From CALJEL01 sp041082235 (GTDB taxonomy: Bacteria > Nitrospirota > Thermodesulfovibrionia > Thermodesulfovibrionales > CALJEL01): DNA of 23,205 bases. This document shows positions 7,295 to 14,411 of the stretch, in pieces (within the stretch, counting starts at the first letter, position 1; the number at the start of each line of letters is the position of its first letter). The notes beneath the pieces are model-generated. The model did no database searches and was not told the DNA's origin. It saw nothing but the letters and a program-made list of their open reading frames with translations. The position numbers were made by a program, and so were the translations under genes. The stretch covers positions 1 through 23,205 of the forward strand of contig JBDOIG010000179.1 of assembly GCA_041082235.1 (NCBI GenBank), in the 5' to 3' direction.

Positions 7295-9940
7295 TTAATA
7301 GACAAGCTCTGCCTCAGCAACCCTGGTAAATTTAAGTGCTCCAGCCTCATAATCAACCTCCACAGTATCTCCTTCCCTGATAGACCTATCAAGAAGCCTC
7401 ATGGCAAGGGGATTGAGTACCTCTCTCTGTATAAGCCTCTTGAGAGGCCTTGCACCATAGACAGGGTCATATCCTTTCTCAGCAAGGTATCCCTTTGCCT
7501 TCTCTGTTAGGAGTATATCAATATGCCTATCTTTGAGATATTTCTTCATCCTATGTATCTGGATGTCCACAATCTCCTTGAGCATCTCCTGAGTGAGTGG
7601 ATTGAAGATTATTATCTCGTCTACCCTGTTTAAGAATTCTGGCCTGAAGAAGTTTTTCAGGTCTTCCATCACCTTTTCCTTCAGCTCTGTCTCATCGTCT
7701 CCACCCCAGTAGACCCTCGGCCTTCTTTGCCTCTGTTCTATAAGCTGCTGTATATGGGTGCTTCCGATATTGGATGTCATTATGACAACAGTATTTCTAA
7801 AATCCACAGTCCTTCCGTGACCATCTGTAAGCCTGCCATCATCAAGTAACTGAAGGAGGAGATTAAAGACCTCAGGATGGGCCTTTTCAACCTCATCAAA
7901 TAGAACCACAGAATAGGGTCTCCTTCTTATAGCCTCTGTGAGCTGACCACCCTCTTCATAACCAACATAACCAGGTGGTGCTCCTATAAGCCTGCTCACA
8001 GTATGTCTTTCCTGATATTCAGACATATCAATCCTTACCAGGGCATTCTCATCGTCAAAAAGAAATTCTGCCAGTGCCCTCGCAAGCTCTGTCTTTCCCA
8101 CACCAGTAGGTCCAAGGAATATGAATGAGCCAATGGGTCTGTTTGGATCCTGCACCCCTGCCCTTGCCCTTCTTACTGCATTTGAAACAGCAATGATTGC
8201 CTCCTCCTGACCAACCACCCTGAGCCTCAACCTCTCCTCCATGTGAAGGAGTTTCTGTGCCTCTGTCTCAAGCATCCTGCTTACAGGGATACCTGTCCAT
8301 CTTGATACAATCTCTGCCACATCCTCCTCATCAACCTCTTCCTTGAGCATCTTTCTGCGGGACTGTATCTGCCTCAGTCGCTGGTTTTCTTTTTCGAGTT
8401 CCTTCTGCAGTTCAATAAGCCTTCCATACCTGAGCTCAGCTGCCTTTGTGAGATCTCCTTCTCGCTCTGCTCGCTGGGATTCAAAGCGTGTTTTTTCTAT
8501 CTCTTCTTTAAGATTCCTGATCTTAAGAATAACCTCCTTTTCCTGCATCCACTGTGCCTTCAGCTCATCTCTCTTTTTAGAAAGTTCCTCAATCTCTTTA
8601 CTGAGCCTTTCAAGCATCTCCCTTGCATTACCTGTGTCATCCTTCATCACTGCCTGTCTTTCTATCTCAAGCTGCCTGAGCCTTCTTTCAATCTCATCAA
8701 GCTCAGCGGGCATGCTGTCAATCTCCATCCTGAGTTTTGCAGCAGCCTCATCAATGAGGTCTATTGCCTTATCAGGAAGGAACCTGTCAGTTATGTATCT
8801 ATGAGAAAGCTGGGCAGCTGCAATCAGCGCAGAGTCCTTTATCTTTACTCCATGATGAACTTCATATCTCTCCTTGAGCCCCCTGAGTATTGAGATAGTA
8901 TCCTCCACAGTTGGCTCCTTCACATATACTGGCTGGAATCTCCTTTCAAGGGCAGGGTCCTTCTCTATATGCTTTCTGTATTCATCAAGGGTTGTTGCTC
9001 CAATGCACCTCAACTCTCCCCTTGCCAGTGCTGGCTTAAGCATATTTGATGCATCTATTGCGCCTTCTGCAGCACCAGCACCAACAATGGTGTGAAGTTC
9101 ATCAATAAAGAGGACTATCCTGCCCTCAGACTCTTCTATTTCTTTTAAGAGTGCCTTCAGCCTTTCTTCAAATTCACCCCTGTATTTTGAGCCAGCAACA
9201 AGTGCACCGATATCAAGGCCAATTACCCTCTTATCCCTTAAGGTCTCAGGGACGTCCCCAGCCACTATCCTCTGTGCAAGACCTTCTACAATTGCGGTCT
9301 TTCCAACACCTGGCTCTCCGATCAGCACAGGATTATTCTTGGTCCTTCTGGAGAGAACCTGTATTACCCTCCTTATCTCCTCATCCCTTCCTATAACAGG
9401 ATCAAGCTTTCCGCGCCTTGCAAGTTCTGTAAGGTCACGACTGTATCTCTGGAGTGCCTGATATTTGTCCTCTGGATTTTGATCTGTCACCCTGTGAGTG
9501 CCCCTTATTTTTTTGATGGCATCTATAACCTTTTGCCTGGCTGCACCATATCTCTCTAATATTCTTGCAGCAGGTCCACCCTCTTCCATTATTGCCATCA
9601 AGAGATGTTCCACACTGATATATTCATCCTGAAGATGTTTTGCCTCTTCAAAGGCCCTCTCAAGGACCTCTTTCAGCCTTGCTGATACATATACCTGACC
9701 CAGTGGGGTTGCACCTGATACCTTTGGAAACCTGTCTATCTCCCTGTCAAGCTCTCTTTCAATTGAACTTATATCTCCACCTGCATCCTGAAGGGCCCTG
9801 TAAACAATGCCAGCGCTATCTGAAATCAAGGCCCTCAATAGATGCTCTACCTGGAGCTCCTGATTTCCATGCCTCTCAGCAATCCTCTGGGCCTCCTGCA
9901 GGGCCTCCTGAGATTTTATTGTTAATCTATCAAGTCTCAT
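7295..9940 (-). CDS. clpB: ATP-dependent disaggregase ClpB
   Basis: ClpB is a hexameric AAA+ chaperone that extracts polypeptides from aggregates together with the DnaK/DnaJ system. The 881 aa match the full-length family. Regions in order: N-terminal Clp repeats (about 1-145), first AAA+ module with Walker A GEPGVGKT at 208-215 and DELHT, the long coiled-coil middle domain (about 405-530, rich in E, K and R) that distinguishes ClpB from ClpA and ClpC, second AAA+ module with GPTGVGKTE and LLFDEVEKAHP-like Walker B, and the C-terminal domain with YDPVYGARPLKR. Only 1 nt separates it from hspR, so translation is coupled. There is no ClpP-binding tripeptide loop that I recognise. Confidence 0.97.
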   Translation of the reverse strand: MRLDRLTIKSQEALQEAQRIAERHGNQELQVEHLLRALISDSAGIVYRALQDAGGDISSIERELDREIDRFPKVSGATPLGQVYVSARLKEVLERAFEEAKHLQDEYISVEHLLMAIMEEGGPAARILERYGAARQKVIDAIKKIRGTHRVTDQNPEDKYQALQRYSRDLTELARRGKLDPVIGRDEEIRRVIQVLSRRTKNNPVLIGEPGVGKTAIVEGLAQRIVAGDVPETLRDKRVIGLDIGALVAGSKYRGEFEERLKALLKEIEESEGRIVLFIDELHTIVGAGAAEGAIDASNMLKPALARGELRCIGATTLDEYRKHIEKDPALERRFQPVYVKEPTVEDTISILRGLKERYEVHHGVKIKDSALIAAAQLSHRYITDRFLPDKAIDLIDEAAAKLRMEIDSMPAELDEIERRLRQLEIERQAVMKDDTGNAREMLERLSKEIEELSKKRDELKAQWMQEKEVILKIRNLKEEIEKTRFESQRAEREGDLTKAAELRYGRLIELQKELEKENQRLRQIQSRRKMLKEEVDEEDVAEIVSRWTGIPVSRMLETEAQKLLHMEERLRLRVVGQEEAIIAVSNAVRRARAGVQDPNRPIGSFIFLGPTGVGKTELARALAEFLFDDENALVRIDMSEYQERHTVSRLIGAPPGYVGYEEGGQLTEAIRRRPYSVVLFDEVEKAHPEVFNLLLQLLDDGRLTDGHGRTVDFRNTVVIMTSNIGSTHIQQLIEQRQRRPRVYWGGDDETELKEKVMEDLKNFFRPEFLNRVDEIIIFNPLTQEMLKEIVDIQIHRMKKYLKDRHIDILLTEKAKGYLAEKGYDPVYGARPLKRLIQREVLNPLAMRLLDRSIREGDTVEVDYEAGALKFTRVAEAELVY

Positions 9941-9941
9941 C

Positions 9942-10286
9942 TTACTCCTCCTCCATTAATAGTCTTTTTAATCTTTCCCTGAACCTGTACCTCAGGTCTT
10001 CATCAAGATAAAGCATCATCTCTTCCATAAGCTCCTGAAGTGATGCGAGCCTGTTCCTTAACCTCAGTATAATATCTACACCTGCTTTATTCACACCAAG
10101 TTCTCTTGTCAGTCTCAGGATTAAATGAAGCCTCTCCACATCCTCATCAGAATAATATCTGAATCTATTAAGCCTCTTCGGGACGACAAGACCTTCCCTT
10201 TCATAAAGCCTCAATGTCTGAGGATGCACATTAAGCATTTCAGATACAACCCTTATCATATAAATAGGTCTGCGTCTGTCCCGCAT
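9942..10286 (-). CDS. hspR: HspR-type MerR-family heat-shock regulator
   Basis: This is a 114-aa MerR-fold protein. Its N-terminal helix-turn-helix contains YMIRVVSEMLNVHPQTLRLYEREGLVVPKR, followed by the wing sequence FRYYSDEDVERL and a C-terminal helical region. HPQTLRLYEREGL is characteristic of HspR rather than of metal-sensing MerR proteins. HspR members repress the chaperone operon they belong to, often with DnaK as co-repressor. The start has an excellent AGGAGGTGATT ribosome site a few bases upstream. It lies between dnaJ (14-nt gap) and clpB (1-nt gap). It lacks the metal-binding C-terminal cysteines of MerR. Autoregulation from the dnaJ promoter is inferred. Confidence 0.9.
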   Translation of the reverse strand: MRDRRRPIYMIRVVSEMLNVHPQTLRLYEREGLVVPKRLNRFRYYSDEDVERLHLILRLTRELGVNKAGVDIILRLRNRLASLQELMEEMMLYLDEDLRYRFRERLKRLLMEEE

Positions 10287-10300
10287 GCAATCACCTCCTG

Positions 10301-11362
10301 TTACCTTTTAATACCGAGCTTCTGTCTTGGATTCTCACTATAAAAAGTCCCCAGTTTTTTTATGAGTGCCTCTGCCTCAGGTGTAAGCCTGTCAGGTAGA
10401 ACAACCTTGATAATTGCATAGAGGTCTCCATAACCTCCATGGGCTCCTGGCATGCCCTTGGCTTTTAATTTAAATTTCTGACCGCTCTGGGTGCCTCCTG
10501 GCAGGTTCATCACAGCAACTCCATCAGGTGTTGGGACCTCTATCTTAGCACCGAATACCACCTCTGGAATTGTAACTGGTACCTCCACATATAGGTCCTT
10601 ACCTTCTCTCCTGAAAAGTGGATGAGGTTGAACACTGACTTCTATATAAAGATCTCCAGGCGGTCCTCCAAATTCACCTGCCTCGCCCATACCTCTTACC
10701 TTTAACCTCTGACCATCTTCCACACCCGGCGGTATCTTTACATTTATGGTCTCTGTTGAGCTGAACCTTCCTGTCCCTCTGCATTCTGTGCATATCCTTG
10801 ATGCCCTCTCTCCAGCGCCCTTACAGGTAGGACATGTCTGTTTGAATGTAAAGAATCCCCTTGATGTGCTCAATGTCCCGCTTCCTTTGCAGGTCGGACA
10901 GGTCTCAGTTGACTCTGCACCTCTTCCACCGCACCTTGAACAGTTTATATGCCTTGTAACTATCACAGGCTTCGTTACTCCAGTATAAGCCTCTTCAAGG
11001 GTAATCTCTGTTTTTGTAAGGATGTCACTACCCCTTGCTGGTGAAGGCCTTCGCCTTCCGAAGAAGTCAGAAAAGATATCACCAAAACCAAAATCAAAGA
11101 TATCTGCAAAGTCAGGCCTGCTGAAGTCAAAGCCCTCAAAAGTGAAGGTCTCGCCCCTGTCATACTGCTTGCGCTTCTCAGGGTCTCCCAGCACTGAATA
11201 GGCCTCATTTATCTCCTTAAACTTCTCCTCTGCCTCTTTATTGCCAGGATTAAGGTCTGGATGGTATTTGCGCGCAAGCCTCCTGTATGCCCTCTTTATC
11301 TCCTCATCAGAGGCATTTCTGTCAACACCAAGAATCTTATAATAATCTTTAGCGCCAACCAT
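10301..11362 (-). CDS. dnaJ: Chaperone protein DnaJ
   Basis: This is a 353-aa type I J-protein. It has an N-terminal J domain (KDYYKILGVDRNASDEEIKRAYRRLARKYHPD with the HPD motif), a Gly/Phe region (FTFEGFDFSRPDFADIFDFGFGDIF) and four CxxCxGxG zinc repeats (CSRCGGRG, CPTCKGSG, CPTCKGAG, CTECRGTG). The C-terminal substrate-binding domain contains IPPGVEDGQRLKVRGMGEAG. It stimulates DnaK ATPase and presents substrates; dnaK and grpE are not in this window. It is the first gene of the heat-shock operon, with a near-consensus promoter and an AGAGGG ribosome site upstream. The arrangement dnaJ-hspR-clpB suggests it may be a stress-specific copy, but whether a second dnaJ exists elsewhere cannot be seen. 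Confidence 0.96.
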   Translation of the reverse strand: MVGAKDYYKILGVDRNASDEEIKRAYRRLARKYHPDLNPGNKEAEEKFKEINEAYSVLGDPEKRKQYDRGETFTFEGFDFSRPDFADIFDFGFGDIFSDFFGRRRPSPARGSDILTKTEITLEEAYTGVTKPVIVTRHINCSRCGGRGAESTETCPTCKGSGTLSTSRGFFTFKQTCPTCKGAGERASRICTECRGTGRFSSTETINVKIPPGVEDGQRLKVRGMGEAGEFGGPPGDLYIEVSVQPHPLFRREGKDLYVEVPVTIPEVVFGAKIEVPTPDGVAVMNLPGGTQSGQKFKLKAKGMPGAHGGYGDLYAIIKVVLPDRLTPEAEALIKKLGTFYSENPRQKLGIKR

Positions 11363-11386
11363 ATAAGGCCCTCTAATTGTAAATTT

Positions 11387-11415
11387 ATTATATCAATTGA
11401 TATGAATCTTGTCAA
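11387..11415 (-). promoter_or_regulatory. Sigma-70 promoter of the dnaJ operon
   Basis: On the minus strand TTGACA (11410-11415) is separated by exactly 17 nt from TATAAT (11387-11392), a perfect consensus pair. The expected start near 11380 gives a leader of about 18 nt. So strong a promoter for a heat-shock operon implies repression when unstressed. Confidence 0.85.
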
Positions 11416-11423
11416 TATTCAAA
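11390..11423 (-). promoter_or_regulatory. Candidate repressor operator over the dnaJ promoter
   Basis: ATATCAATTGATAT (11390-11403) is a perfect 14-bp palindrome overlapping the -10 and spacer. A second imperfect inverted repeat, TTTGAAT-N9-ATTCATA (11401-11423), covers the -35. The known HspR site (HAIR) is CTTGAGT-N7-ACTCAAG. The half-sites share the TTGA/TCA core, but the spacing here is two bases longer, so assignment to HspR is tentative. Confidence 0.4.
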
Positions 11424-11494
11424 AAATAACCAAAAAATCAAATATTTAATCGCGATATTCCAAAGACCGGGATTGCTCTACAGATATTAAAAGC

Positions 11495-12388
11495 TCAAAG
11501 TCTCGCCATTGCAGACTTCACAGTATTCTCAAGGAGCATGGCTATGGTGACAGGTCCAACCCCTCCTGGCACAGGAGTTATATAAGAGGCCTTTTTGGAA
11601 ACCTCCTCAAAATCCACATCACCTACCACCCTGCCATCAGGAAGGACATTTATCCCGATATCCACAATTACAGCACCTTCTTTAACCATATCACCTGTCA
11701 CAAGTCCTGGTTTCCCTGCAGCAACACAGATGATATCAGCCTGCCTCGTTATCTCTTTAAGATTCACTGTCTTTTTATGGCATACTGTAACAGTAGCCTC
11801 CTTAGCCAGGAGCATCAGTGATAGGGGTTTTCCAACTGCAAGACTCTTTCCTATTACAACTGCGTGCCTTCCCTCAATGGTAATATTGTAATATTCAAGA
11901 AGCCGCAAAACACCAAAGGGTGTACAGGGCAAGAAACCGAACTGCTTTGCAAGGGCAGGATCAAATCCCTCTTTATAAAGCTGGAAGGTAGATTCCTCTG
12001 CTGCAAACTTTCCTATAGCCACAGAACCAAGACCATCTACATCCTTATCAGGGACAATAGAGTTTACAATCTTTCTTGAATTTAATTTCTTTGGCAAAGG
12101 GAAAAATACAAGGACTCCGTGTATCCTCTCATCATTATTAATGCTATGAACAGTATTCAGTATTTCATTCAGGCTCACATCATCTGGAAACCTGAATTCA
12201 TAGGGTACAACCCCTGTCTCTTTGCATGCCTTTATGGTTGCCTTCAGATATTGCTGAGAAGCTGGATTCTCTCCAGCAAGGAGCAGACCAAGACCAACAC
12301 GAATACCCTGCTCACCAATTTTCTGTACATCCTGGCTTACATTTTTCTTAATCTTCTTAGCAAGACTAAGGCCCTCCATGAGCACCAT
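11495..12388 (-). CDS. FolD-like methylene-THF dehydrogenase, altered active site
   Basis: The 297-aa protein aligns along its whole length with FolD (methylene-tetrahydrofolate dehydrogenase/cyclohydrolase). It has a substrate domain with KDVDGL, the dinucleotide-binding domain with VVIGKSLAVGKP, the VDIGIN strand and PGGVGPVTIAML. Against the standard GNPAS..YV..K motif, the catalytic Lys position is Thr51 (YLKATIKAC). The Gln of VQLPLP is Phe95 (VFFPLP). Asp118 is kept. Lys and Gln are the cyclohydrolase pair, so it may be dehydrogenase-only or have another substrate. A longer frame reaches 12418, but an extended -10 overlaps that ATG and AAAGAGGAGG precedes the ATG at 12386-12388, so I choose the latter. 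Family certain, activity uncertain. Confidence 0.85.
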   Translation of the reverse strand: MVLMEGLSLAKKIKKNVSQDVQKIGEQGIRVGLGLLLAGENPASQQYLKATIKACKETGVVPYEFRFPDDVSLNEILNTVHSINNDERIHGVLVFFPLPKKLNSRKIVNSIVPDKDVDGLGSVAIGKFAAEESTFQLYKEGFDPALAKQFGFLPCTPFGVLRLLEYYNITIEGRHAVVIGKSLAVGKPLSLMLLAKEATVTVCHKKTVNLKEITRQADIICVAAGKPGLVTGDMVKEGAVIVDIGINVLPDGRVVGDVDFEEVSKKASYITPVPGGVGPVTIAMLLENTVKSAMARL

Positions 12389-12416
12389 AAAACTTGCCTC
12401 CTCTTTGGTATCTGGC

Positions 12417-12444
12417 ATTATATCACATTATCCTCTCTTGAAAA
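12417..12444 (-). promoter_or_regulatory. Promoter of the folD-like gene
   Basis: On the minus strand TGA-TATAAT (extended -10; hexamer 12417-12422) is preceded at 16 nt by TTTTCA (12439-12444). Transcription should start near 12410, leaving a leader of about 20 nt with AAAGAGGAGG before the ATG at 12388. This decides the start of the gene. Confidence 0.6.
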
Positions 12445-12548
12445 TCTTAAAATTGATCGTCCCCGCGAGAAGCTGCAGACAATACGCTCACTCTTTAAAA
12501 AATTGAATCTGTCTCACAGCCTGAAACAGGCCGCACCCTTTAAAAAAC

Positions 12549-12965
12549 CTATCCCACGAGCGTAACATCCTTAACAAAGGACGCAATTACAAATATCTTT
12601 ATATTATTACTTTCACTATCAGTGGGAAGGAGAAAGAAGCCCTTTCTTCTTCCAGATTCAAGGAAAAAGCCTCTTTGCCAGGGCATCTCCCCTTCTATAT
12701 AACCTGTTAAGGACTCGCCATCCTTGAATCTAACAAAGACCCTCTTTAGTCCTGTATTTACTCCAGAAAAGGCCTTTCTTTCATTATAATCCTTCTTACC
12801 CTCAAAGGTCTTTACAAAAAAGATTGCCTTGAGTTCATTTATATTTACACTTTTCCGCTCACCTGAGATGTCATTTATACTCACAATCTCATCATCCGGA
12901 CAGAAATGCTCCAGATAACCTTTAAGAACCTTACCATCAGAAAATCTTAAAACCACCTTATCCAT
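12549..12965 (-). CDS. Conserved hypothetical protein, internal beta duplication
   Basis: This is a 138-aa soluble protein. Two similar segments are visible: VVLRFSDGKVLKGYLEHFCPDD near residues 4-25, and VFVRFKDGESLTGYIEGEMPWQ near 76-97. Both read as V.V.RF.DG..L.GY. and suggest a duplicated small beta-barrel unit. Between them is VNINELKAIFFVKTFEGKKDY, and the end has GFFLLPTDSESNNIKIFVI. I recall this layout as a conserved unknown family (DUF6982-like), but I am not sure of the number. No catalytic motif, signal or membrane segment is seen. It is upstream of folD on the same strand with a 130-nt gap and separate promoters, so the two are probably not co-regulated. Confidence 0.75.
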   Translation of the reverse strand: MDKVVLRFSDGKVLKGYLEHFCPDDEIVSINDISGERKSVNINELKAIFFVKTFEGKKDYNERKAFSGVNTGLKRVFVRFKDGESLTGYIEGEMPWQRGFFLESGRRKGFFLLPTDSESNNIKIFVIASFVKDVTLVG

Positions 12966-12984
12966 CAGATGCCCCGTTTCTTAT

Positions 12985-13013
12985 AAACTATCAGACTTAC
13001 ATAATGCTGTCAA
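12985..13013 (-). promoter_or_regulatory. Candidate promoter of the 138-aa gene
   Basis: On the minus strand TTGACA (13008-13013) lies 17 nt from TAGTTT (12985-12990), which is preceded by TGA as an extended -10. The -35 is perfect and the -10 hexamer poor. The leader would be about 13 nt long. Confidence 0.4.
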
Positions 13014-13018
13014 GTTTA

Positions 13019-13056
13019 CCGCAGATTGCCGATAGAATGTTTCAAGTCATCTTGAA
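13019..13056. repeat. Foldback repeat end fragment (copy D)
   Basis: CCGCAGATTGCCGATAGAA (13019-13037) matches the reverse complement of the outer end of copy B (TTCTATCGGCAGATTACGG, 6694-6712) apart from a few bases. It is followed by a 6-bp hairpin, TTCAAG/CTTGAA (13041-13046, 13051-13056). The repeat core is absent, so this is a remnant or a separate end module. Confidence 0.45.
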
Positions 13057-13113
13057 CTGGCGACATGGAACAGTTTTGGGTGAAAAGTTTTAGCATAAAG
13101 AAGAACATTCGGG

Positions 13114-13143
13114 TTGACGGAGGCGAGGCTTTTTTGTTTTACT
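13114..13143 (+). promoter_or_regulatory. Weak candidate tRNA-Lys promoter
   Basis: TTGACG (13114-13119) is followed after 18 nt by TTTACT (13138-13143), ten bases before the tRNA. The -35 is good and the -10 mediocre. It is the only plausible pair close to the tRNA. Confidence 0.35.
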
Positions 13144-13152
13144 ATATACTGT

Positions 13153-13228
<76 letters not shown>

Positions 13229-13264
13229 TTGTTACCAAAAAATCTATGGATTCTTTAAGGACCT

Positions 13265-13468
13265 CTAATGCCACACCACTGGCTTACCATCCTTTCTGAA
13301 TCCTGAAGAAACCTCATCCTGCTCTTCCTGTTCACTTATGAGCATCTCTGTCACAAGTGCCTTAAGGCCTTCTGTCCTTTCAGGAGGTATATGGTATTCT
13401 TCTTCAAATCTTCTTATCTCAAATAATAACAGTCCGAGATAACCATCTATGCCTCTGAAGATTGCCAT
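13265..13468 (-). CDS. Small protein of unknown function
   Basis: This is a 67-aa product starting MAIFRGIDGYLGLLLFEIRR. A very good ribosome site, AAAGGAGGTAATT, precedes the ATG by a few bases, which is the main reason to accept it as a real gene. The sequence is largely helical and acidic in the middle (EEEYHIPPERTEGLKALVTEMLISEQEEQDE) with a short basic tail. There is no signal peptide, cysteine cluster or recognisable domain. It is convergent with the tRNA-Lys gene and divergent from the sigma-54-driven rhodanese gene, so it stands alone. I do not recognise a family. Confidence 0.65.
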   Translation of the reverse strand: MAIFRGIDGYLGLLLFEIRRFEEEYHIPPERTEGLKALVTEMLISEQEEQDEVSSGFRKDGKPVVWH

Positions 13469-13669
13469 TTCAATTACCTCCTTTATGTTTTTATTTTTAT
13501 ATGCACATCCTGTGCCCGCAACTTAATTTTTATAACTATTTATTTTTAAAAATAATTTTTATTCTCCCTTGACATTTTTTGACATATCTTTTTGCAAAAA
13601 TTTGTCCCTTGAAAGCAATTTTTACACATTGACTGAAGTGAAATCAAAGAGTTATGAAACATCTAATCT

Positions 13670-13686
13670 CTGGCATATTTATTGCT
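13670..13686 (+). promoter_or_regulatory. Sigma-54 (RpoN) promoter
   Basis: CTGGCATATTTATTGCT matches YTGGCAYRNNNNTTGCW at every defined position, with GG (13672-13673) and GC (13684-13685) exactly 10 nt apart. Transcription would start near 13697, giving a leader of about 60 nt for the rhodanese gene at 13760. Confidence 0.75.
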
Positions 13687-13713
13687 TTTAAAAAGTGGAG
13701 GGGGTTAAAACTA

Positions 13714-13733
13714 TATCCTGAGTCTTCAGGATA
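13714..13733 (+). promoter_or_regulatory. Leader hairpin before the rhodanese gene
   Basis: TATCCTGA (13714-13721) pairs perfectly with TCAGGATA (13726-13733) around a GTCT loop. It sits in the predicted 5' leader, ending 10 nt before the AAGGAGG ribosome site. No T-run follows, so it is not a terminator. Confidence 0.45.
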
Positions 13734-13759
13734 ATTCTTTAACAAGGAGGTTCTTAATT

Positions 13760-14332
13760 ATGAAAAAGTTCTTAGTGTGTCTGCCCGTCATTCTTATCTT
13801 CATTTTTTCACTTCCTCTTTTCATCCATGCTGAAGAAGGGGTTGGAGCCTATGTGAATGCAAACAATGGCACAGGAATTCCAAATGGTCATTATGGTCTC
13901 ATTGCAAAATATGCTGATGAGTTCTTGAGCGGCATTGCCCACAGAACGATATACGCTGCCACACTGGTGGATGGTATTGACCTTCCTGATGTGGCTGATG
14001 AACTTTCTGATTTTTTTATCCTTGATATAAGAAGACCTGCTGATTACTGTGCAGGTCATATAAAAGGTGCAGTAAATATACTCTTTGAGGAAGTGGCAAA
14101 ACCAGAAAACCTTGTAAAACTTCCATCTGATAAACCCATACTTGTGGTATGCTATACAGGCCACACGGCAAGCCAGATAAATGCTATACTCAACATGCTC
14201 GGTTATAATGCCTGGACATTAAGATTCGGCATGACATCATGGAAGAATGTCAGCCCAACAAAGGTGTGGTCATCCAGCCAGACACCTCAGAATATCTATG
14301 GTGGAAACTTCCCGATGGAGACCTGTCAGTAA
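13760..14332 (+). CDS. Secreted rhodanese-domain protein
   Basis: This is a 190-aa protein with a clear signal peptide: MKK, a hydrophobic core to about residue 22, and likely cleavage after FIHA at 24. The mature part is one rhodanese domain with DIRRPADYCAGHIKGAVNI at about residues 89-107 and the active-site loop VCYTGHTAS, nucleophile C131. The loop closes with GMTSWKN, a typical domain end. It should act in the periplasm on sulfur or thiol substrates, perhaps as a sulfurtransferase or sulfur carrier. The start has AAGGAGG eight bases upstream. Its own terminator follows at once, so it is a single-gene unit under sigma-54. The C-terminal tail after about residue 165 has no known motif. 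Confidence 0.92.
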   Translation: MKKFLVCLPVILIFIFSLPLFIHAEEGVGAYVNANNGTGIPNGHYGLIAKYADEFLSGIAHRTIYAATLVDGIDLPDVADELSDFFILDIRRPADYCAGHIKGAVNILFEEVAKPENLVKLPSDKPILVVCYTGHTASQINAILNMLGYNAWTLRFGMTSWKNVSPTKVWSSSQTPQNIYGGNFPMETCQ

Positions 14333-14355
14333 AAAAGATAACTAACCCCCTCCTC

Positions 14356-14388
14356 AGGCAGGGCATTTAATGCCCTGCCTTTTATTTT
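14356..14388 (+). terminator. Intrinsic terminator after the rhodanese gene
   Basis: AGGCAGGGCAT (14356-14366) and ATGCCCTGCCT (14370-14380) form a perfect 11-bp stem with a TTA loop, followed by TTTATTTT. It lies 24 nt after the stop codon. Confidence 0.93.
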
Positions 14389-14396
14389 GAATATTT

Positions 14397-14405
14397 TGAT
14401 ATAAT
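14397..14405 (+). promoter_or_regulatory. Extended -10 promoter of the histidine kinase
   Basis: TGA-TATAAT ends 6 nt before the ATG at 14412. The predicted transcription start therefore falls on the ATG itself. No Shine-Dalgarno sequence lies between, and no clear -35 is seen. It follows the rhodanese terminator directly. Confidence 0.55.
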
Positions 14406-14411
14406 TTCAAT

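Larger units (their letters stand above)
13469..13759. other. Divergent control region, AT-rich palindromes
   Basis: This 291-nt region separates the small 67-aa gene (-) from the rhodanese gene (+). It holds a perfect 16-bp palindrome TTATTTTTAAAAATAA (13540-13555), a 12-bp palindrome TTTTTGCAAAAA (13589-13600) and two TTGACA boxes 10 bp apart (13569 and 13579). A sigma-54 promoter and a leader hairpin follow. The palindromes and TTGACA repeats lie 70-130 bp upstream of the promoter, where activator sites are expected. Confidence 0.5.

Noticed and set aside
6743..7510. Long open frame on the + strand (255 codons) opposite hsp20 and the end of clpB
   Set aside because: It is antisense to two well-supported genes, has no ribosome site and its protein is a low-complexity Leu/Phe/Tyr-rich sequence typical of a shadow frame.
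11440..11494. Terminator after the folD-like gene
   Set aside because: Only a short AT-rich inverted repeat around ATCGCGAT is present, with no stable GC stem directly before a T-run.
12419..12548. Structured leader or riboswitch upstream of the folD-like gene
   Set aside because: A 5-bp GCCTG/CAGGC hairpin and a short direct repeat are present, but the likely transcript starts near 12410, so this region would not be in the leader. No known folate or THF riboswitch pattern is seen.
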